Notes under the pieces: model-generated | What the model saw: the letters and a program-made list of their open reading frames with translations, nothing else | What the model was told of the DNA's origin: nothing | Database searches by the model: none | NCBI RefSeq assembly: GCF_018616375.1 | Contig: NZ_JAEQBB010000001.1 | Location: 62,001 to 126,000, forward strand | Direction: 5' to 3' | DNA length: 64,000 nucleotides | Source: Exiguobacterium sp. J17977 | GTDB taxonomy: Bacteria > Bacillota > Bacilli > Exiguobacteriales > Exiguobacteriaceae | Shown here: one piece after another, positions 1-8,415 of the stretch | Layout of the letters: each line of letters begins with the position of its first letter | Numbering within the stretch: the first letter of the stretch is position 1 | Translations under genes and position numbers: made by a program

Positions 1-2
1 CG

Positions 3-800
3 CTCGAGGCGAAACTGCGCGTCTTGTTGTTACCGAAAGATCCGAACGACGACAAGAACGTCATCGTCGAGATTCGCGGGGCAGCCGGTGGGGACGAGGC
101 GGCACTGTTCGCGGTCGACCTGTATAAGATGTACACCCGGTTCGCCGAGCGGCAGAACTGGAAGGCCGAATTGATTGACGCCAACTATACAGAACTCGGC
201 GGCTTCAAAGAAGTGACGTTCTTGATTAACGGGGCGGGTGCCTATTCGAAACTGAAGTTCGAGAACGGAGCGCATCGGGTCCAACGTGTCCCATCGACCG
301 AGTCGGGTGGACGGATTCATACGTCGACGGCGACGGTCGCTGTGTTGCCGGAAGCAGAGGACGTCGAAGTGCACATCGATATGAAAGACGTCCGCGTCGA
401 CACGTTCACATCGTCGGGGCCAGGTGGCCAGTCGGTCAACACGACCCAATCGGCCGTGCGCTTGACGCACATCCCGTCGGGGCTCGTCGTCTCGTGTCAG
501 GACGAGAAGTCGCAACATAAAAACAAGGACAAGGCGCTCAAAGTACTCCGGGCTCGCCTGTATGACAAGATGCAGAGCGAACACCTTCAAGAATTGTCGG
601 CGCAACGAAAGTCTGCGGTCGGAACGGGAGACCGCTCGGAGCGGATTCGGACGTATAATTTCCCGCAGAGCCGTGTGACCGATCACCGCATCGGTTTGAC
701 GCTCCAAAAGCTCGACCGCGTCCTCGCCGGAGAACTTGAAGATATCATCGACGCCCTCGTCATGGACGAACAGGCCCGTCTGATGGAGGATGTCGATTGA
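3..800 (+). CDS. prfA: Peptide chain release factor 1 (5' truncated by window)
   Basis: Releases the finished peptide from the ribosome at UAA and UAG. The frame is open from base 3, so about 265 residues of a protein that is usually about 355 are present; roughly the first 90 lie outside the window. The GGQ loop that enters the peptidyl-transferase centre is visible ([13 protein letters not shown]), as is the stop-codon-reading tripeptide region [14 protein letters not shown]; the PxT there marks RF1 rather than RF2 (SPF). The gene ends in an overlap with prmC, whose product methylates the GGQ glutamine. Identification is secure. Confidence 0.97.
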   Translation, partial: LEAKLRVLLLPKDPNDDKNVIVEIRGAAGGDEAALFAVDLYKMYTRFAERQNWKAELIDANYTELGGFKEVTFLINGAGAYSKLKFENGAHRVQRVPSTESGGRIHTSTATVAVLPEAEDVEVHIDMKDVRVDTFTSSGPGGQSVNTTQSAVRLTHIPSGLVVSCQDEKSQHKNKDKALKVLRARLYDKMQSEHLQELSAQRKSAVGTGDRSERIRTYNFPQSRVTDHRIGLTLQKLDRVLAGELEDIIDALVMDEQARLMEDVD

Positions 801-1672
801 TGCGGATTGCAGCGAAGCTGAAACAAGCGGAACGGGAGCTTGCGGCCGCGGGGCGTGACGCCTCGACGGCGGAGTGGTGGCTCATGCACGTCCTTGACGT
901 CGATCGGACGGGACTGCTCATCCGTTTGTCTGACGAATTGACGCCGGAAGAGACGGCGTCGTTTGACGCCGGGCTCGAGCGTCTTTTGGCCGGCGAGCCG
1001 GTCCAACATTTGATTGGTCACGCCCCGTTTTATGGACGGATGTTCGAGGTCAATCGTGACGTCTTGATTCCGCGTCCGGAAACGGAAGAGCTGATTGAAT
1101 GGCTCGTCGAGCATGTGCATAACGTCTCCGACGATGACATCGTCGACATCGGGACAGGGAGCGGCGCGATTGCCGTCACGCTCAGTCTCGAGCTCGGTGT
1201 CCGTGTCCAAACGGTCGATATTTCCCGGGAAGCGATTGCGGTCGCCAAACGAAATGCAGCGACGCTCGGTGCCGACGTCATCTTCCATGAAGGCGATTGC
1301 CTGTCACCGATTGCTGACGACTCGATTCGTGTCCTCGTCTCGAATCCGCCTTATATTGAGGCGGACGAACTGCTCGATGAGACGGTGGCGGGATATGAGC
1401 CCCACCTCGCCTTATTCGGCGGAGCGGACGGGCTCGACTTTTATCGAACAATCATTGCCGACTCGATGCGCGTCCTGTGTGCCGATTGGCAATTGATTGT
1501 ATTTGAAATCGGGTATAATCAAGGACAAGTTGTGAAATCGTACCTGTCCGAACGTTATCCTGAAGCAGAAACGGGTATTTTAAAAGATATAAACGGCAAA
1601 GACCGAATCGTCTACGCCGTGAGGGAAGGGATTGCGCATGGAAACGAAATGGATCAAGCCGACAGAAGTTGA
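800..1672 (+). CDS. prmC: Release factor glutamine methyltransferase
   Basis: Methylates the glutamine of the GGQ motif in RF1 and RF2 with S-adenosylmethionine. Residues about 1-75 form the helical substrate-binding domain; the methyltransferase fold follows, with DIGTGSGAIAV for SAM and the catalytic NPPY (SNPPYIEAD). The ATG at 800 overlaps the prfA stop as ATGA, which suggests translational coupling; an in-frame TTG at 797 is a less likely start. At 290 aa the length is normal. The 3' end runs 35 bp into tsaC in another frame, a longer overlap than elsewhere in this cluster. Confidence 0.96.
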   Translation: MRIAAKLKQAERELAAAGRDASTAEWWLMHVLDVDRTGLLIRLSDELTPEETASFDAGLERLLAGEPVQHLIGHAPFYGRMFEVNRDVLIPRPETEELIEWLVEHVHNVSDDDIVDIGTGSGAIAVTLSLELGVRVQTVDISREAIAVAKRNAATLGADVIFHEGDCLSPIADDSIRVLVSNPPYIEADELLDETVAGYEPHLALFGGADGLDFYRTIIADSMRVLCADWQLIVFEIGYNQGQVVKSYLSERYPEAETGILKDINGKDRIVYAVREGIAHGNEMDQADRS

Positions 1673-2636
1673 GGAAGGGGTACGTCTCTTGAAGGCTGGC
1701 GAGGTGATTGCCATCCCGACGGAGACCGTCTACGGACTCGCCGGAGATGCGACGAACGATGTCGCCATCAAAAAGATTTTCGAGGCGAAAGGAAGACCAT
1801 CGGACAACCCGCTCATCGTCCACGTCGCCACGGTCGAACAGGCCGAACATTTCGCGCAAACCATCCCGCCGGTCGCGAGACGCTTAATGGACGCGTTTTG
1901 GCCCGGTGCCTTGACCATCATCTTACCGTCGAACGGTCGGGCGTCGTCACTCGTGACGGCTGGTCTTGATTCGATTGGATTGCGGATGCCGGACCATCCG
2001 GCCGCGCTCGACTTGATCCGCACGTCCGGTCTTGGACTAGCAGCACCAAGTGCGAACCGTTCGGGACGTCCATCACCGACGTCGGCCCGGCACGTGGCAG
2101 ATGATTTGACCGGTCGGATCGCGGGTATTATGGATGGGGGACCGACGGGCATCGGCGTCGAGTCGACCGTAATCGATTGCACGGCAGAACCGGCGACGAT
2201 TTTGCGTCCGGGTGGTGTCACGAAAGAAGCGATTGAAGCGGTCATCGGCCCGGTCATTCTCGATGCCAACTTGAGCGATGAAACAGCTGCGCCACGATCA
2301 CCAGGAATGAAGTACACCCATTATGCCCCGAGCGCACCCCTGTATTTAGTCGAAGGGGGACGCGCAGACCTCGTCCGTGTCGTCATGGCACGGCAGGAAG
2401 CGGGCAAACGAGTTGGCGCGCTCGTGTTCGATGAAGCGACGACCCCGGCTGACGTCACCCTCTCTCTCGGGACTTCGATGGAGACGGCGGCCCAGCGGCT
2501 ATATGAGGCGTTGCGCAAATTTGATGAGACGGATGTAGAAGAGATTTACGTGAATCGGATTGAACCGACGGGAGTCGCTCTTGCCGTTTATAACCGCCTC
2601 TATAAGGCGGCTGGCGGTAAAGTCATCCGTCCATAG
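1638..2636 (+). CDS. tsaC: L-threonylcarbamoyladenylate synthase, Sua5/YwlC type
   Basis: Makes threonylcarbamoyl-AMP from threonine, bicarbonate and ATP for the t6A modification at tRNA position 37. The YrdC domain fills about residues 1-200 (IPTETVYGLAGDAT near the N-terminus, APSANRSGRPSPT in the middle). The linker PRSPGMKYTHYAP leads into a C-terminal Sua5 domain, so this is the long two-domain form (about 332 aa). ATG 1638 is preferred over TTG 1632 because the GGGAAGGG ribosome site at 1622-1630 is correctly spaced only from the ATG. The start lies inside the end of prmC. B. subtilis ywlC sits in the same neighbourhood. Confidence 0.94.
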   Translation: METKWIKPTEVEEGVRLLKAGEVIAIPTETVYGLAGDATNDVAIKKIFEAKGRPSDNPLIVHVATVEQAEHFAQTIPPVARRLMDAFWPGALTIILPSNGRASSLVTAGLDSIGLRMPDHPAALDLIRTSGLGLAAPSANRSGRPSPTSARHVADDLTGRIAGIMDGGPTGIGVESTVIDCTAEPATILRPGGVTKEAIEAVIGPVILDANLSDETAAPRSPGMKYTHYAPSAPLYLVEGGRADLVRVVMARQEAGKRVGALVFDEATTPADVTLSLGTSMETAAQRLYEALRKFDETDVEEIYVNRIEPTGVALAVYNRLYKAAGGKVIRP

Positions 2637-2670
2637 GAAGAGGCTTAAGGACATAGAGGAGGATCACGCG

Positions 2671-3171
2671 ATGTCGATGAAACGCGTATTATTCATATGT
2701 AGTGGGAACACATGCCGAAGCCCGATGGCGATGGCCCTGCTCCGCTCGAAAGTGACGGGGGACGAGTTCGATATTCGTTCAGCCGGGCTTCGGACGATGC
2801 AAGGGTTTGACGCATCAGAAAATGCACTCCAAGTGTTGCGTGAACGAGGAATTGAGCTCGAGCACGTGACGCAGACGTTTGACGACGTCCTCGGACGCTG
2901 GTCGGACGTCATCTTGACGATGACACGGGCGCATCGTGAACAAATTCGGGATACGTATCCGGATTTGGCCGATCGCACATTCACATTATATGAGTTCGTC
3001 ACGGGACTCGAGCGCGATATCAACGACCCGTTTGGAGGGTCGATGAACGTCTATCGCCAAGTCCGAAACGAACTCGAACCACTCGTGAATCGACTTGTGC
3101 TAAAATTGACGAATGACGGGTCAAAGGTGACAAAACCACCGAGACGCCTACCAAAGAAGACGGGGGAATGA
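2671..3171 (+). CDS. ywlE: Protein arginine phosphatase, low-MW PTP fold
   Basis: Removes phosphate from phospho-arginine residues placed by the McsB kinase. The P-loop ICSGNTCRSPMA lies at the N-terminus; threonine after the asparagine is the residue that selects arginine phosphate in B. subtilis YwlE, where tyrosine phosphatases have a bulkier residue. The general-acid loop is visible as INDPFGGS. ATG 2671 follows AGAGGAGGA with good spacing; the open frame extends further upstream, but that would put the P-loop far from the N-terminus and overlap tsaC. At 166 aa the size is normal for the family apart from a basic C-terminal tail. Confidence 0.92.
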   Translation: MSMKRVLFICSGNTCRSPMAMALLRSKVTGDEFDIRSAGLRTMQGFDASENALQVLRERGIELEHVTQTFDDVLGRWSDVILTMTRAHREQIRDTYPDLADRTFTLYEFVTGLERDINDPFGGSMNVYRQVRNELEPLVNRLVLKLTNDGSKVTKPPRRLPKKTGE

Positions 3172-3175
3172 CGGA

Positions 3176-3616
3176 ATGAAAATCGCAATTGGCGCCGACC
3201 ATGGCGGCTTCAACTTGAAGAAAGAGATTGTAGGACTGTTAGAGGAGCTCGGTCACGAATATAAGGACTTCGGGACGCACTCGGCCGATTCAATTGATTA
3301 TCCGGACGTAGCCATCCCGGTCGCCGAAGCAGTCGCGGCCGGCGAGTTCGACCGTGGCATCTTGATTTGTGGGACTGGAATCGGCATTGGCATTGCCGCC
3401 AACAAAGTGAAAGGCATCCGGGCGGCACTCGTGCACGACTCGTTCAGCGCGAAAGCGACGCGTCAACATAACGACTCGAACATCATGACGATGGGCGAGC
3501 GCGTCATCGGACCGGGTCTTGCACTCGACTTAGTGGCGACATGGCTCGATACGGACTTCGAAGGCGGACGCCACTCGAACCGTGTCGACAAGATGAGCGC
3601 TTACGAAACGAAGTGA
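3176..3616 (+). CDS. rpiB: Ribose-5-phosphate isomerase B
   Basis: Interconverts ribose 5-phosphate and ribulose 5-phosphate. The N-terminus MKIAIGADHGGF and the catalytic-cysteine segment ILICGTGIGIGIAANK are diagnostic of the RpiB/LacAB family; 146 aa is the usual length. It starts four bases after ywlE and its stop overlaps the next gene as GTGA. The ywlE-rpiB-ywlG order is that of B. subtilis ywlE-ywlF-ywlG. Confidence 0.96.
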   Translation: MKIAIGADHGGFNLKKEIVGLLEELGHEYKDFGTHSADSIDYPDVAIPVAEAVAAGEFDRGILICGTGIGIGIAANKVKGIRAALVHDSFSAKATRQHNDSNIMTMGERVIGPGLALDLVATWLDTDFEGGRHSNRVDKMSAYETK

Positions 3617-4155
3617 CGACGATGAAGGCGGAGCTTTTGAACTTATTGACGGAGTTGCATGAACGGTTTCCGTTAGATGAGGAAAAGATGCTCGTCATCG
3701 GTTGTTCGACGAGCGAGGTCGTCGGCAAGACAATCGGGAAAGCGGGTTCGATTGATGTGGCGTCGGATTTGATTGAGGCGTTCCTTGCGTTTCGAGACAA
3801 GACTGGTGTCCATCTCGCCTTTCAAGGGTGCGAGCACATCAACCGTGCTCTTACCGTCGAACGTCGGACGCTCAAACAATTCGGGTTGACGGAAGTGACG
3901 GTCGTCCCGGTCCGCGCAGCGGGCGGGGCGATGGCGGAGAAAGCGTATGAACGCTTCGATGCCCCGTGCGTCGTTGAATCGATTCAAGCGGACGCCGGCA
4001 TCGATATCGGCTCGACGTTGATCGGCATGCATTTGAAGCCGGTCGCGATTCCGGTCCGATTGTCGGCGAAGCAGCTCGGGGAGGCGTACGTCACGTTCGC
4101 CATCACGCGACCGAAACTGATTGGCGGCCCGCGGGCCCACTATCCAGCGAAATGA
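3613..4155 (+). CDS. ywlG: YwlG/TIGR01440 family protein (UPF0340)
   Basis: Conserved protein of unknown function, about 180 aa. Family hallmarks seen here are VIGCSTSEVVGKTIG near the N-terminus, FQGCEHINRAL, and ADAGIDIGSTLIGMH towards the C-terminus. GTG 3613 overlaps the rpiB stop (GTGA) and is taken as the start; ATG 3622 is an equally possible in-frame alternative, and neither has a strong ribosome site. No signal peptide or membrane segment. It is the last gene before a strong terminator, so it closes the prfA-to-ywlG cluster. Confidence 0.88.
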   Translation: MTTMKAELLNLLTELHERFPLDEEKMLVIGCSTSEVVGKTIGKAGSIDVASDLIEAFLAFRDKTGVHLAFQGCEHINRALTVERRTLKQFGLTEVTVVPVRAAGGAMAEKAYERFDAPCVVESIQADAGIDIGSTLIGMHLKPVAIPVRLSAKQLGEAYVTFAITRPKLIGGPRAHYPAK

Positions 4156-4157
4156 CG

Positions 4158-4186
4158 AAAGCCGGTCGCATTGACCGGCTTTTTTG
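4158..4186. terminator. Rho-independent terminator, likely bidirectional
   Basis: AGCCGGTC / GACCGGCT stem with a short loop, flanked by A and T runs, between convergent ywlG and the esterase gene. Confidence 0.9.
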
Positions 4187-4188
4187 CG

Positions 4189-4974
4189 TTACAATTCTTC
4201 ACTGAATAGATAGGAAATGACCATCGGGAACCGTTCCCGCCAAGCGAGTTCGTTATGCACGCCCTCCTCGATGACCTCGAAGCGGATGTGGTCGACTTTA
4301 TCGCGCAACAGGGCGTAGACGCGCTCACTCGACTCGAGATACATCTCGTTCGTCGGACCGTCCGCTGACGGCTGTTCGACTTCTTTGCGACCGACGTCCA
4401 TGTATAGACGTTCGACGCCGTTCAAATCACTCGCGTCAATCAATTGCTCGAGTTCGGTCTGGTTGAACCAGAACGCCGAGGACAACGAGGCGACGCGCTT
4501 GAAGATATCGGGATAGACGCATGCGGCGTAAATCGAGATCAACCCACCCATCGAGCTACCCATCATCGCCGTCTCGTCCGGTTTCGTCCGGTAGTCCGCA
4601 TCAATCATCGGCTTCAACTCTTGGGCGATATATTCAATGTAGGCCGATCCTTGTCCGCCGAGCGTCACGTCCTGACTGAGCAGGCTCTCGCCGATGTACG
4701 GGTTCTCCCACGGACCGTACTCGTCGAGCCGCATCTCGCCGGGGGCGCTGTCGATGCCGACGATGATGATGTCGCGCTTCGAGGCGTCCATATATTCACC
4801 GGCGCGCCAGCTCATCTTATAGCTCGCGTCCTCATCGGCGAACACATTTTGCCCGTCGTGCATATAGAGCACGGGATATCGTTTGTCTGTCGTGTCATAA
4901 TCGGCCGGGGTATACACCCGAATCGTCCGCTCGCGCTCGAACGGGGTAATGGTGATTTGTTTTGTCTCAATCAT
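4189..4974 (-). CDS. Alpha/beta hydrolase, putative esterase (esterase D-like)
   Basis: Predicted cytoplasmic serine hydrolase of 261 aa. It has PVLYMHDGQNVF early, the nucleophile elbow MGSSMGGL (GxSxG) and a likely catalytic histidine in EGVHNELAW near the C-terminus, the layout of the putative esterase family that includes enterochelin esterases and B. subtilis YbbA-like proteins. No signal peptide. ATG 4974 is preceded by AGGAGG at good spacing; the frame extends upstream but without a better start. It stands alone on the minus strand between two plus-strand operons. Substrate unknown. Confidence 0.85.
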   Translation of the reverse strand: MIETKQITITPFERERTIRVYTPADYDTTDKRYPVLYMHDGQNVFADEDASYKMSWRAGEYMDASKRDIIIVGIDSAPGEMRLDEYGPWENPYIGESLLSQDVTLGGQGSAYIEYIAQELKPMIDADYRTKPDETAMMGSSMGGLISIYAACVYPDIFKRVASLSSAFWFNQTELEQLIDASDLNGVERLYMDVGRKEVEQPSADGPTNEMYLESSERVYALLRDKVDHIRFEVIEEGVHNELAWRERFPMVISYLFSEEL

Positions 4975-5103
4975 AAGTAGCCTCCTCTGATCGTCTTCTT
5001 TCATATGATACCCGACTTGCCCGTGGATTAGACGATACCCAAAAAAAGAAGCATATGTTACGATGGGGGTGTTGATTTTTAGACATTCAGAGGGGGTTTC
5101 AAC

Positions 5104-6357
5104 ATGGTAAACACGACGAAGTTGAAAGTACAGGATGCGGAATTGTTTGAAGCGATGCAACACGAGCTCGGTCGCCAACGCGAGAACATCGAACTCATTG
5201 CCTCGGAGAATTTTGTCTCAGAAGCAGTGATGGAAGCGCAAGGTGGCGTGCTAACGAACAAGTACGCGGAAGGTTATCCAGGCCGTCGCTACTACGGTGG
5301 TTGTGAGTTCGTCGACGTGGCAGAGAACTTGGCCCGCGACCGCGCCAAGGAGCTGTTCGGTGCAGAACACGCCAACGTCCAGCCGCATTCGGGTGCGCAG
5401 GCGAACATGGCCGTTTACTTCACCGTCCTTGAAGCAGGGGACACGGTGCTCGGCATGAACTTGTCGCACGGTGGCCATTTGACGCACGGAAGTCCGGTCA
5501 ACTTCTCAGGCGTTCAGTACAATTTCGTCGAATACGGTGTGGACAAAGAGACAGAACACATCGATTATGACGTCGTCGCAGCCCTCGCGAAAGAACATAA
5601 ACCAAAACTCATCGTCGCTGGTGCCTCGGCGTACCCGCGGACAATCGACTTCGCCAAATTCCGTGAAATCGCAGATAGCGTCGGTGCCTACCTCATGGTC
5701 GACATGGCCCACATCGCCGGTCTCGTCGCGGCCGGTCTTCATCCGAACCCGGTCGAGCACGCGCATTTCGTGACGACGACGACGCACAAGACGCTTCGCG
5801 GACCGCGCGGCGGCATGATTCTCTGTAAAGAAGAGTTCGCCAAGGCGATCGACAAGTCGATTTTCCCAGGCATTCAAGGCGGTCCGCTCATGCATGTCAT
5901 CGCGGCGAAGGCCGTGGCGTTCGGAGAAGCGCTCCAACCTGAGTTCAAAGAGTATCAGGCACAAGTCATCAAGAACGCGCAAGTGCTCGCACAAGGTCTT
6001 GAAGAGGAAGGGCTCCGCATCGTATCGGGCGGTACGGATAACCACCTTCTCCTCGTCGATCTCCGCGGCATCGACATCACCGGGAAAGCGGCCGAGCATG
6101 CGCTCGACGCAGCCGGCATCACGGTCAACAAGAACACGATTCCGTTCGATCCGGCATCACCGTTCGTCACGAGCGGGATTCGACTCGGGACGGCCGCGAT
6201 GACGACACGCGGATTGAAAGAAGACGATATGCGTGAAGTCGCTCGCTTGATCGGACGCGTCTTGACGAACCATGAAGATGAAGCAGTGCTGGCGGAAGCG
6301 CACGAAGCAGTTCGCGCGTTGACGTCGAAGTTCTCGCTCTATCCTGAACGAGGCTGA
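5104..6357 (+). CDS. glyA: Serine hydroxymethyltransferase
   Basis: PLP enzyme that converts serine and tetrahydrofolate to glycine and methylene-tetrahydrofolate. The N-terminal [13 protein letters not shown], the glycine-rich [13 protein letters not shown] and the PLP-lysine segment [15 protein letters not shown] are all present; length 417 aa is standard. AGAGGGGGT precedes ATG 5104. In B. subtilis glyA also follows ywlG and precedes upp; here an extra membrane-protein gene follows directly and upp lies about 8 kb away. Confidence 0.98.
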   Translation: MVNTTKLKVQDAELFEAMQHELGRQRENIELIASENFVSEAVMEAQGGVLTNKYAEGYPGRRYYGGCEFVDVAENLARDRAKELFGAEHANVQPHSGAQANMAVYFTVLEAGDTVLGMNLSHGGHLTHGSPVNFSGVQYNFVEYGVDKETEHIDYDVVAALAKEHKPKLIVAGASAYPRTIDFAKFREIADSVGAYLMVDMAHIAGLVAAGLHPNPVEHAHFVTTTTHKTLRGPRGGMILCKEEFAKAIDKSIFPGIQGGPLMHVIAAKAVAFGEALQPEFKEYQAQVIKNAQVLAQGLEEEGLRIVSGGTDNHLLLVDLRGIDITGKAAEHALDAAGITVNKNTIPFDPASPFVTSGIRLGTAAMTTRGLKEDDMREVARLIGRVLTNHEDEAVLAEAHEAVRALTSKFSLYPERG

Positions 6358-6360
6358 CGA

Positions 6361-7287
6361 ATGGACGTACGGACACTCGCAGAACGGGAACTTGCGGAAC
6401 TGCCGCTCATCGATATGACAGAATGGCTCGTCCGAAAAGGCGAGCACGACCCGACGTTTCGCCTCGTCGCGAACGAGTTCGGGGTCGTGACGACGCTGCT
6501 CGACCACGGGTATTATATCGAGGCAAGTGAACGGATTGTACCGCTTCTCGGAATGAAAGTGCCGGCGGCGTTTCATCGGCTCGGGCTTGCGCTCGAAGTG
6601 AAGGCGAACGGAAAGAAGGCGGCCCAGCGCCGCTTTCGTTCGTTCTCGCCGGCCGTCACCGGTCATGCGGACTTGTCGGCTTGGCGCAACGCCTTTAAAT
6701 GGAACAAATCTTGGCTCGGTCTGCCGCTCGTCGTCGGCCTCGGTCTGGTCGCCCTCTTCCTTTGGCCGGATGCGGAGCCGCCTGCCGTGACGCCGACCGC
6801 ATCCAACGAACGAGTCGAAACGGTGACGGAGGATGAGGCACTCGCGAAACGGTTAGAAGAGCTCGAACAAGAAGTCGCTCGACTCGAGGAGGCGAACGAG
6901 GCGCTCCAAACCGAGGACGAGACGACCGAAGCCCCTGAGGCGCCGGCCGTCATCCCACTCGGTGAAGTCGAGACGCTCGTCTCGGACAAGCGTTATGAGG
7001 AAGCCGACGCGCTCCTCGTCGGCAAGGCGAAAGCCGGCCAAGAACAGGCCGTCGGCTTTTATCGGTTGCTCGTCGACAACAAGCTCGGCGAAGCGAAGAT
7101 TGCCGATTATGCCGCCTATGTCGACACGTATCCAGAGTCGGGATATAAGGCGGACGTCTTATGGATGAAAGGCATCGCCGAGAAGAAGGCCGGGGACGAC
7201 ACGTACCGGACGACGCTCGCCGAAGTCGCCGCCATGGACGGGACATACTGGGCCCCGATTGCCAAATCGGTGCTCGAGGAAGACTGA
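6361..7287 (+). CDS. Unknown membrane protein with central coiled coil
   Basis: Not recognised. 308 aa with a soluble N-terminal domain of about 110 residues, one membrane span at about 118-138 (LGLPLVVGLGLVALFLW), then an acidic predicted coiled coil at about 150-185 (LAKRLEELEQEVARLEEANE) and a C-terminal segment of about 100 residues with helical, TPR-like spacing (EEADALLVGKAKAGQEQA, YAAYVDTYPESGYKADVLWMKG). The N-terminus (LAELPLIDMTEWLVRKG) faintly recalls the HARE-HTH segment of RNA polymerase delta; this is only a visual impression. It starts three bases after glyA and ends in a terminator, so it is co-transcribed with glyA. Confidence 0.75.
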   Translation: MDVRTLAERELAELPLIDMTEWLVRKGEHDPTFRLVANEFGVVTTLLDHGYYIEASERIVPLLGMKVPAAFHRLGLALEVKANGKKAAQRRFRSFSPAVTGHADLSAWRNAFKWNKSWLGLPLVVGLGLVALFLWPDAEPPAVTPTASNERVETVTEDEALAKRLEELEQEVARLEEANEALQTEDETTEAPEAPAVIPLGEVETLVSDKRYEEADALLVGKAKAGQEQAVGFYRLLVDNKLGEAKIADYAAYVDTYPESGYKADVLWMKGIAEKKAGDDTYRTTLAEVAAMDGTYWAPIAKSVLEED

Positions 7288-7313
7288 GGTCGCAGCCGTG
7301 CTGTGACCTTTTT
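7287..7313 (+). terminator. Terminator of the glyA operon
   Basis: AGGTCGCAG / CTGTGACCT nine-pair stem with one G-T, followed by five T. Its T-run touches the direct repeats of the next promoter. Confidence 0.85.
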
Positions 7314-7367
7314 CTCATCAAATTCTAATCAATTTCACCGCTCTTTCTCAGCTCGCTCCCGTACAGT
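7312..7367 (+). promoter_or_regulatory. Putative response-regulator site and promoter
   Basis: TTCTCATCA at 7312 and TTCTAATCA at 7323 form direct repeats 11 bp apart, with a weaker third TTCA at 7334; a -10-like TACAGT lies at 7362-7367, and no good -35 is present. The arrangement recurs at 9670-9724 with the same distances. OmpR-family regulators typically bind 11-bp repeats just upstream of the -10. Confidence 0.55.
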
Positions 7368-7395
7368 AAAGAAAAAGGATAAGGGAGAGGGACAT

Positions 7396-7665
7396 ATGCG
7401 CTCAACTAGCAGAGGAAAGATTGGAAGATTGATTCGAGGGGCGATGGTCGGTGCGCTCGCATTGACATTGATGTTGGCTGGGGTCGCCGGATTCTTATTA
7501 TTTACCTTGACGGGTAACGCGTGGCTCGACCAACTCGCCCAAATCGGGACTGATATGGCGTTTCGCGTAGAGGGATTTGAGTCGACGTTCGACCAAATCG
7601 GCGACTCGTTCGAATTGCGCGTCGAACAAGCGATTCCTGAAGCGGTTCGTCCGTTTTTTGACTGA
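7396..7665 (+). CDS. Small membrane protein of unknown function
   Basis: 89 aa: a basic N-terminus (MRSTSRGKIGRLIRG), one hydrophobic span at about 15-38 and a short extracytoplasmic tail of about 50 residues with the acidic stretch RVEGFESTFDQIGDSFELRVEQ. ATG 7396 is preceded by GGGAGAGGG; the frame runs back to 7303 but would pass through the promoter. It lies between putative regulator repeats and a terminator, just upstream of the two-component genes, so it is probably a separately controlled target or accessory of that system. Family not recognised. Confidence 0.7.
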   Translation: MRSTSRGKIGRLIRGAMVGALALTLMLAGVAGFLLFTLTGNAWLDQLAQIGTDMAFRVEGFESTFDQIGDSFELRVEQAIPEAVRPFFD

Positions 7666-7691
7666 GGAATCCGGGAACACTTAGAATGATG

Positions 7692-7719
7692 CGTCGGGCA
7701 GACTGCTCGGCGTTTTTTT
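7692..7719 (+). terminator. Terminator before the response regulator gene
   Basis: Nine-pair stem CGTCGGGCA / TGCTCGGCG (two G-T pairs), loop GAC, then seven T. Read-through would feed the downstream regulator and kinase genes. Confidence 0.8.
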
Positions 7720-7736
7720 GAGAAAGGATGAATGCC

Positions 7737-8414
7737 ATGCCTACGATTCTCGTCGTCGAAGACGATGCTAAAATTGCCAGACTGCTCGAACTGGAACTCA
7801 TGCATGCCGGCTATGAAGTCGAGGTCGCCCATGACGGGCGAGCCGGGCTCGACCGGGCGCTCGCCGGTGGGATTGACCTGATGTTGCTTGACGTCATGCT
7901 GCCGCAGATGAGCGGACTTGAAGTCGTGCGCCGCGTCAAAGAAGAGCAGCCGTTACTTCCGGTATTGATGGTGACGGCACGCGGGGACCGCTACGATAAA
8001 GTGAGCGGTCTCGACCTCGGGGCCGACGATTACATCACGAAACCGTTCGAGATGGAAGAGTTACTCGCGCGGATCCGGGCGTTCTTACGGATGCGGCAAC
8101 ACGTCCAAGTCGATACGAGTGAACGGGTTCTTACTTATGAAGGGTTGACTGTCGACGTCAATCGCCACGAAGTGATGTGTGAGGGGCAAAAAGTCGACTT
8201 GACCCGACGTGAGTTCGATTTGCTCGTCTATTTGCTCGAACATCCGGAGCGCGTACTCACGCGCGATCAACTCGTCGAGCACGTCTGGGGCTTTGACTAT
8301 TACGGGGACACGAACGTCGTCGATGTGTACGTCCGCTATGTCCGCAAGAAACTCGGAGGCTCTTGGATTCAGACGGTCCGAGGCGTCGGCTATATGTTGA
8401 AGCGTGGTGAGTAA
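7737..8414 (+). CDS. OmpR/PhoB-family response regulator
   Basis: 225 aa DNA-binding regulator. Receiver domain at about 1-118 with acidic pair ED at 8-9, phospho-acceptor D52 (LMLLDVMLP) and the conserved K in YITKPF; winged-helix output domain at about 130-225 with EFDLLVYLLEHP and RYVRKKLG. ATG 7737 is chosen over ATG 7728 because AGAAAGG lies directly against 7728 but is properly spaced from 7737. The kinase gene begins at the 3' end. Probable targets are the two neighbouring genes with matching 11-bp repeats. Confidence 0.93.
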   Translation: MPTILVVEDDAKIARLLELELMHAGYEVEVAHDGRAGLDRALAGGIDLMLLDVMLPQMSGLEVVRRVKEEQPLLPVLMVTARGDRYDKVSGLDLGADDYITKPFEMEELLARIRAFLRMRQHVQVDTSERVLTYEGLTVDVNRHEVMCEGQKVDLTRREFDLLVYLLEHPERVLTRDQLVEHVWGFDYYGDTNVVDVYVRYVRKKLGGSWIQTVRGVGYMLKRGE

Positions 8415-8415
8415 G

